Below, piece after piece: positions 43,688 to 48,182 of a DNA stretch of 48,182 nt; within the stretch, counting starts at the first letter, position 1, and the number at the start of each line of letters is the position of its first letter. The position numbers were made by a program, and so were the translations under genes. This DNA is from Hyphomicrobiales bacterium (GTDB lineage Bacteria > Pseudomonadota > Alphaproteobacteria > Rhizobiales > Xanthobacteraceae): assembly GCA_018335895.1 (NCBI GenBank), contig JAGXQU010000083.1:1-48182 (forward strand). The letters run 5' to 3'. The notes beneath the pieces were generated by a model. The model was not told the origin of the DNA and did not search any database. It worked only from the letters and a program-made list of their open reading frames with translations.

Positions 43688-44590
43688 TTAGCCGGCTCGC
43701 CCTCTCGTTCCGATAAATATTCCGGCGAGCACGCAGACATAGCCCGCGGCGTGGAACAGCTCGAAGCGCTCGCCCAGAAAGACGATCGCGAGCGCGGAGC
43801 CGAAGATCGGAATCAGATGATAGAAGGGCGCTGCCCGGTTCGGGCCGATCAGTTCGATCCCGCGATTGAAGAACAGGTACGCGAGCAGCGACGGGAAGAC
43901 CGTGATGTAGGCGAGGATCAGGATCGCCTTCAGGTCGAGAACGAACGTCCGGCCCGCCGCAATCTCCGCGGCATAAACCGGCGATAGCATCAGCGCACCG
44001 GCGCCGATGGTGAAGGCGAGAAACGATATCGGGTGAATGATCGGCCGGCTTTTGATCAGCGTCGCATAGAATGAATAGACGATCTGCGCCGAGAAGAAGA
44101 TGAGGTCGCCGATGTTGAAGCGGACGGCCATGAGCGCAGAGACGTCGCCGCGCGTGAGCACGATCAGCACCCCACCGAGCGAGAGCGCAATTCCGATCAC
44201 CTGCCAGACCGTCAGCCGCTCGCGGTAGAGAACGAAACTCCAGCCCGCGACCAATAGCGGATGCGCGGAAGTGATCAGCAGCGCATTAATCGCCTGCGTG
44301 TGTTCGAGACCCCAATAGGCGAGCGAATTGTAGATCGTGATCCCCGCAAGCGTGAGGATCAGCATGATCGGCAGATGGCTGCGGATCGTGGGCCAGTCAC
44401 GTTTCAGAAACGGCCAGGCAAACGCGATCAGGATCAGGAACGCACCGGTCCAGCGGATAAAGGAGAGCGCGACCGGCGGCACGTGGCCTGCGGCATAGCG
44501 GCCGAGCACGATGTTGCCCGCCCAAAACAGCGAGGTCAGCGAAAGCAGCAGATAAGGGCGACCGAAAAAATCGCGGAAGAGGGATTGCAT
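43688..44590 (-). CDS. EamA/DMT family transporter
   Basis: 300 residues with ten helices and two EamA repeats (about 12-145 and 155-292). Marks: LFWAGNIVLGRYAAG, INALLITSAHPLLVAGWSFVLYRERLT, and NRAAPFYHLIPIFGSALAIVFLGE. Inner-membrane exporter of small metabolites; the substrate is unknown. It is not closely similar by eye to the other EamA protein at 22623. The ATG at 44590 directly follows the T-run of a terminator hairpin, so it has no ordinary ribosome site. The true start may be a little inside, or the mRNA may be leaderless. Confidence 0.85.
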   Translation of the reverse strand: MQSLFRDFFGRPYLLLSLTSLFWAGNIVLGRYAAGHVPPVALSFIRWTGAFLILIAFAWPFLKRDWPTIRSHLPIMLILTLAGITIYNSLAYWGLEHTQAINALLITSAHPLLVAGWSFVLYRERLTVWQVIGIALSLGGVLIVLTRGDVSALMAVRFNIGDLIFFSAQIVYSFYATLIKSRPIIHPISFLAFTIGAGALMLSPVYAAEIAAGRTFVLDLKAILILAYITVFPSLLAYLFFNRGIELIGPNRAAPFYHLIPIFGSALAIVFLGERFELFHAAGYVCVLAGIFIGTRGRAG

Positions 44591-44625
44591 AAAAAGAGCC
44601 GCCTTCGAACTGGAAGGCGGCTCTT
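44591..44625 (-). terminator. Strong hairpin with T-run before the EamA gene
   Basis: On the minus strand GAGCCGCCTTC/GAAGGCGGCTC (11 base pairs, loop CAGTTC), then five T, then the EamA ATG. It probably terminates the SDR transcript (ends 44726). Confidence 0.8.
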
Positions 44626-44680
44626 ACGAAAGAGCTCTTCGCGGGTCAACGCGCGCAAGCGCAGGGCGCTATGCGTTTTA

Positions 44681-44709
44681 TGTCATCCTCGCGGAAGCGG
44701 GGACGACAT
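44681..44709. repeat. Diverged palindromic repeat, CGTCATCCTCGC type
   Basis: Imperfect TGTCATCCTCGC/GCGGGGACGACA inverted repeat, related to the elements at 2499 and 43600. Between the SDR gene and the terminator before the EamA gene. Confidence 0.45.
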
Positions 44710-44725
44710 ACGAGAGTCTAAGTGT

Positions 44726-45529
44726 TTACTCCCCCGCCACCGGCAGGCTCATGTTCGCGTAAACGATGCCGCCGTCGACTGCGATGGCGTTGCCCACCAC
44801 ATAGTCGCCCGCGCGGGACGCGAGATAGATCGCGATCCCCGCCATGTCCTCGTCGCTGCCGATGCGGCGCGAGGGAATGCGCTTTGCGACTTCCGCGCCG
44901 TGATCTTTCGCGGCCTTGTTCATTTCAGAGGCGAAGGCGCCGGGACAGATCGCGGTGACATTGATGTTGTCGCGAATGAGTTTCGCGGCCATGCGGCGCG
45001 TGAGATGGATCACCGCGGCCTTGCTCGCCTGATAGGAATAGGTCTCGAGCGGATTGACGGAGAGACCGTCGATCGACGCGATGTTGATCACCTTGCCCGG
45101 GCGTTCTTTCGTGGCGGCCGCGCGCAGCGGCTTCGCCAGTGCCTTTGTTAAAAAGAACAGTGACTTCACGTTGAGGTCCATCACCTTGTCCCAGCCGGCT
45201 TCCGGAAATTCGTCGAAGTTCGCACCCCAGGCCGCGCCTGCGTTATTCACGAGAATGTCGATCTTCGGCTCGCGCTTGATCAGTTCGGCGGCAAGCGTGT
45301 TGCAGCCTTCGACGGTGGACATATCGATCGGCAGTGCGATGCACTCGCCCTTGAACTTTGCCGAGAGTTCCTTCGCGGTTTCGTCGAGCGGGCCGGCCTT
45401 GCGCGCGGTGATGTAAACTTTCGCCGCGCCATAGGCGAGAAAGCCGCTTGCGATCATCTTGCCGATGCCGCGCGAGCCGCCCGTGATGACGGCGACGCGG
45501 CCGTCGAGCGAGAACAGTTTTTCGAACAT
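44726..45529 (-). CDS. Short-chain dehydrogenase/reductase
   Basis: 267-residue Rossmann-fold oxidoreductase. Cofactor motif TGGSRGIG (about 17-24); NNAGAAWG; catalytic Ser in INIASIDG; YSYQASK with the catalytic Tyr and Lys; then CPGAFASEM; C-terminal VVGNAIAVDGG. The ARK after the second strand suggests NADP. Resembles rhamnolipid-type (RhlG) and 3-oxoacyl-ACP reductases, but the substrate cannot be named. ATG at 45529 begins MFEKLFSLDGRVAVIT. It is the only gene between two repeats; a terminator follows at 44591-44625. Confidence 0.88.
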   Translation of the reverse strand: MFEKLFSLDGRVAVITGGSRGIGKMIASGFLAYGAAKVYITARKAGPLDETAKELSAKFKGECIALPIDMSTVEGCNTLAAELIKREPKIDILVNNAGAAWGANFDEFPEAGWDKVMDLNVKSLFFLTKALAKPLRAAATKERPGKVINIASIDGLSVNPLETYSYQASKAAVIHLTRRMAAKLIRDNINVTAICPGAFASEMNKAAKDHGAEVAKRIPSRRIGSDEDMAGIAIYLASRAGDYVVGNAIAVDGGIVYANMSLPVAGE

Positions 45530-45585
45530 GAGAAGTCTCCCGGTTTTGGCGGCAAGCTAGAGCCGCAGGAGCGCAAGTCAACAAC

Positions 45586-45627
45586 TCATGGTTCGAGACG
45601 CGGGTTACGCCCGCGCGTCGCCGTGAG
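45586..45627. repeat. Palindromic intergenic repeat
   Basis: CTCATGGTTCGAGACGCGGG and its partly complementary right half ending GTGAG, with the inner CGCGGG/CCCGCG pair. Shares TTCGAGACGCG with the element at 38401-38481. Lies between the SDR and VOC genes. Confidence 0.55.
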
Positions 45628-45655
45628 GTGTGAATCGTATCGTTTCGCTCTGCGG

Positions 45656-46510
45656 TCAGACGCGCAGATGCACGGAAACGCGAGTCATCCAGGGATCGGT
45701 GAACTCGAAGCCGTTCTCAATCGTGTTCGTCTCGATGTTCGCGTTTTCCAGCCGCGACTTCAGTGCCTGCATCGAATGCGCATCAGGCATCTCGAACGTC
45801 ACCAGCGAAATTCCGGCTGTGTCGGGCGAGGGCGGCGGCCCGTTCCGGCTCTCCCAGATGTTGGTGCCGAGATGATGGTGATAGCCGCCCGCTCCGAGAA
45901 ACTGCGCGCCGGGAAGGGTCGCGGTCGCGGCGAAGCCTGCGATCTCGCCGTAGAATTGTTTCGCTCTCGCAAGATCGTCCACTTCGAGATGGATGTGGCC
46001 GATGCGCGTGCCGTTCTTCATCGGCGCTTTCGCGAGCCGCGCTACCTCTTTTTCGCGCAGCAGCCCGTCGAAATCGAGCGGGCGGTTTGCCATCTGCACC
46101 TGGCCGCCGTGCCACGTCCATTCCTCGCGCGGGCGGTCGCGGTAGATTTCGATGCCGTTGTTGTCCGGGTCCCAGACATAGATCGCCTCGGAGACGAGAT
46201 GATCGGCGGCGCCGAGCCGGATGTCGTGTTCGGCAAGCCGTGTGATCGCGGCGCCGAGCGAGGGGCGATCCGGAACAAGAATGGCGACGTGGTAAAGTCC
46301 GGTTTCGCGATAGTTTCGCGGCGAGATTCCGGGGCGGAAATCGAGGCGCAACACCTCTTCTGCATCGGTGCCGAGTACGGCGAAAGCTTCCTCGCGCTTG
46401 CGCAGCACGAGGCCGAGCTTGTTCACGTAGAAATCGAGCGAGCGGCCGGGGTCCGACACGCGCAGCGCCGCGGGACCGAACCGGAAGCCGTCTGGAAGTG
46501 CATTGTTCAT
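45656..46510 (-). CDS. VOC family protein (catechol 2,3-dioxygenase-like, two domains)
   Basis: 284 residues with two vicinal-oxygen-chelate modules. The first (about 10-130) has ALRVSDPGRSLDFYVNKLGL, LYHVAILV (metal His) and the YVWDPDNNGIEIYRD end. The second (about 165-280) has GHIHLEVDDLARAKQFYGEI with a second His. The layout is that of CatE-like extradiol dioxygenases, but such names are often assigned by homology only; the substrate here is unknown. The ATG at 46510 was chosen because it fits the family start; the open extension to 46609 is untypical. It diverges from purA. Confidence 0.82.
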   Translation of the reverse strand: MNNALPDGFRFGPAALRVSDPGRSLDFYVNKLGLVLRKREEAFAVLGTDAEEVLRLDFRPGISPRNYRETGLYHVAILVPDRPSLGAAITRLAEHDIRLGAADHLVSEAIYVWDPDNNGIEIYRDRPREEWTWHGGQVQMANRPLDFDGLLREKEVARLAKAPMKNGTRIGHIHLEVDDLARAKQFYGEIAGFAATATLPGAQFLGAGGYHHHLGTNIWESRNGPPPSPDTAGISLVTFEMPDAHSMQALKSRLENANIETNTIENGFEFTDPWMTRVSVHLRV

Positions 46511-46672
46511 GGGATACCTTGTCTGCACTACAGATCGGGTCGGGCGGGCTGCGGCACAAGGCCCGGATCGCATGTAAGCCCTTGCAAACAGGCAACATGC
46601 GAGTGCCATACAGGCTCATCCGGCCCGTTTTTCTTGCTTGCCCCCGCCCGATTGGCTACGAACTTGCGCACA

Positions 46673-46703
46673 CCCCGGCCATCTCTGTGCCGGGGTTTCC
46701 TTT
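46673..46703 (+). promoter_or_regulatory. Hairpin with T-rich tail in the purA leader
   Basis: CCCCGGC/GCCGGGG (46673-46679 and 46689-46695) with a nine-base loop and TTTCCTTT after it, about 22 bases before purA. It looks like a terminator or attenuator in the leader. No purine riboswitch pattern is seen. The rest of 46511-46724 holds the VOC/purA upstream region without a gene. Confidence 0.45.
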
Positions 46704-46724
46704 GAGCGGCCTGGAGCAAAATCG

Positions 46725-48017
46725 GTGTCGAATGTGGTGGTCGTCGGCTCCCAATGGGGCGACGAGGGCAAAGGCAAGATCGTGGACTGGCTCTCCGAGC
46801 AGGCGGACGTCGTCGTCCGCTTCCAGGGTGGCCACAATGCCGGCCATACGCTCGTCATCGGGGGCAAGACCTACAAGTTATCGCTGCTTCCGTCCGGCGT
46901 AGTCCGCAAAGACAAGCTCGGCATCATCGGCAACGGCGTGGTGCTCGATCCGCATGCGCTGGTTTCCGAAATCGATCGCCTTATGGGACAGGGCGTCGAA
47001 ATCACGCCGAAGAATTTGCGGATCGCCGAGAACACCGCGCTCATTCTTTCGCTTCACCGCGAGCTTGATGGCCTGCGCGAGGGTGCCGGCCCAGGGCTGA
47101 AAATCGGTACGACCAAGCGCGGCATCGGCCCCGCTTACGAAGACAAGGTCGGCCGCCGCGCGATACGGCTCATGGATCTCGCCGAGCCCGAGCAGCTCGA
47201 CGCCAAGCTCGATCGTCTGCTCGATCATCACAACGCCATTCGCCGCGGTCTGAAGCTTGAGGAAGTGAAGCGCGAAACGCTGCGCAACGAATTGCTTTCC
47301 GCGGCGCCACGCGTGCTGCCGTTCATGGATCGCGTCTGGCATTTGCTCGACGAGGCGCGCCGCCGCGGCGACCGCATTCTCTTCGAGGGCGCGCAGGGCG
47401 CGTTGCTCGACGTCGATCACGGCACCTATCCCTTCGTTACGTCGTCGAACACCGTGGCCGCGCAGGCCGCCACCGGCTCGGGTCTCGGGCCGGGCGCGGT
47501 CGGCTACGTGCTCGGCATCACCAAGGCCTACACGACTCGCGTAGGCGAGGGGCCGTTCCCAACGGAGCTCACCGACGAGACCGGCAAGCGTCTGGGCGAG
47601 CGTGGACATGAATTCGGCACCGTCACCGGCCGCCCGCGCCGCTGCGGCTGGTTCGATGCCGTGCTCGTGCGCCAGGCCGTCCGCACCGGCGGCATCCAGG
47701 GCATCGCGCTGACCAAACTCGACGTGCTCGACGGGTTGGACCCGCTGAAGGTCTGCGTTGGCTATCGCCTGAAGGGCCATGACATGGACTACCTGCCCGC
47801 CAGCCAGGGGGCGCAAGCGCAGGTTGAGCCGATCTATGAGGATATCGAGGGCTGGCAGTCATCGACCCGGGGTGCGAGGTCCTGGGCGGACCTGCCTGCC
47901 GCGGCGGTCAAATATGTGCGGCGGATCGAAGAACTGATCGACTGCCCGGTAGCACTGGTTTCGACCAGCCCTGAGCGCGAGGATACGATTCTGGTCCAAA
48001 ATCCGTTTCAATCTTGA
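46725..48017 (+). CDS. purA: Adenylosuccinate synthetase
   Basis: 430 residues. Makes adenylosuccinate from IMP, GTP and aspartate in AMP synthesis. GTP-binding GDEGKGK (12-18), then [57 protein letters not shown] and [12 protein letters not shown]. Start is GTG 46725: GGAG lies eight bases upstream and the protein then begins at the family start ([11 protein letters not shown]). Followed after 42 bases by another gene on the same strand. Confidence 0.97.
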   Translation: MSNVVVVGSQWGDEGKGKIVDWLSEQADVVVRFQGGHNAGHTLVIGGKTYKLSLLPSGVVRKDKLGIIGNGVVLDPHALVSEIDRLMGQGVEITPKNLRIAENTALILSLHRELDGLREGAGPGLKIGTTKRGIGPAYEDKVGRRAIRLMDLAEPEQLDAKLDRLLDHHNAIRRGLKLEEVKRETLRNELLSAAPRVLPFMDRVWHLLDEARRRGDRILFEGAQGALLDVDHGTYPFVTSSNTVAAQAATGSGLGPGAVGYVLGITKAYTTRVGEGPFPTELTDETGKRLGERGHEFGTVTGRPRRCGWFDAVLVRQAVRTGGIQGIALTKLDVLDGLDPLKVCVGYRLKGHDMDYLPASQGAQAQVEPIYEDIEGWQSSTRGARSWADLPAAAVKYVRRIEELIDCPVALVSTSPEREDTILVQNPFQS

Positions 48018-48059
48018 GGCAACGATTTCTTGGGTATTGCGTTGAGATAACCGGGGCCA

Positions 48060-48182
48060 ATGACCGACTACCGTCCTCTGCTAGCGCGTGCGATCGCGAA
48101 CCTCGATCCCAATACGGGCGAGGCGCGCCGCGCCGTCTATGATCGGGCCCGGACTGCGCTGGTGAATCAGCTGCGCGGCCTG
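48060..48182 (+). CDS. Protein of unknown function, N-terminal part only
   Basis: Open frame from ATG 48060 to the window end; 41 residues visible. Reads MTDYRPLLARAIANL, then NTGEARRAVYDRARTALVNQ, an amphipathic helix typical of a short family found downstream of purA in Bradyrhizobium-type genomes. No function is known to me. It follows purA by 42 bases. Confidence 0.65.
   Translation, partial: MTDYRPLLARAIANLDPNTGEARRAVYDRARTALVNQLRGL

Overview
The window is a GC-rich stretch of alphaproteobacterial chromosome, and gene content and order point to Hyphomicrobiales (Rhizobiales), close to the Bradyrhizobium/Rhodopseudomonas/Afipia or Xanthobacteraceae side. The indicators are a tkt-gap-pgk-class I aldolase run, a DUF4164-zapA-6S RNA-ygfA block, ruvCAB-ybgC-tolQRAB-pal-cpoB-tilS-ftsH-glmM in series, an rcdA-type DUF1465 gene, serC-serA with a serC-type leader, and several families of short palindromic intergenic repeats. 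I see no phage, insertion sequence, CRISPR array, tRNA or rRNA. Almost everything is core chromosome.

Layout. 1-2365 (minus): a c-di-GMP sensor protein running off the left edge. 2.5-5 kb: a quinone-oxidoreductase-like gene, a DUF1192 gene, a likely unannotated structured small RNA with its own terminator, rcdA, and rpmE. 5-9 kb: an ABC exporter and a MotA-like/OmpA-like pair outside any flagellar context. 9-12.2 kb (minus): thiE-like, Sel1-repeat protein, efp, suhB. 12.4-13.8 kb: a Tat-type multicopper oxidase. 13.8-19.3 kb (minus): tkt, gap, a 32-residue membrane peptide, pgk, class I aldolase (central carbon and Calvin/glycolytic enzymes). 19.4-24.3 kb: DUF4164, zapA, 6S RNA, ygfA, ymdB, yebC, an EamA transporter and a convergent TauE/SafE transporter. 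24.3-38.4 kb: Holliday-junction resolution (ruvCAB), the complete Tol-Pal envelope system, tilS, ftsH, a duplicated-domain secreted protein and glmM. 38.4-40.5 kb: a TTAA-rich, CtrA-box-like control region and two tandem outer-membrane beta-barrel genes. 40.5-43.6 kb: serC and serA (serine synthesis). 43.7-48.2 kb: an EamA transporter, an SDR, a VOC dioxygenase-like protein, purA and the start of another gene.

How the parts fit. Tol-Pal (tolQ, tolR, tolA, tolB, pal, cpoB, with ybgC) maintains the outer membrane during division. It sits beside ftsH and glmM, which serve membrane quality control and peptidoglycan precursor supply. zapA with its DUF4164 partner also serves division. serC and serA carry out two successive serine-synthesis steps, and tkt/gap/pgk/aldolase form one metabolic block.

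No strong candidate for a wholly new multi-gene system is visible. The most interesting signals are small: (i) a multi-hairpin RNA at about 3.89-3.99 kb whose loops carry CUCC-type anti-Shine-Dalgarno motifs; (ii) a 32-residue membrane peptide between gap and pgk whose stop codon lies in the loop of a terminator, an arrangement suited to translation-dependent readthrough; (iii) a TTAA cluster with a full CtrA-like box before two porin-like genes; (iv) a terminator duplicated on both sides of a palindromic repeat. Coordinates of starts were set from Shine-Dalgarno matches, upstream in-frame stops and family length. All homology statements rest on recognising motifs by eye, without database searches.
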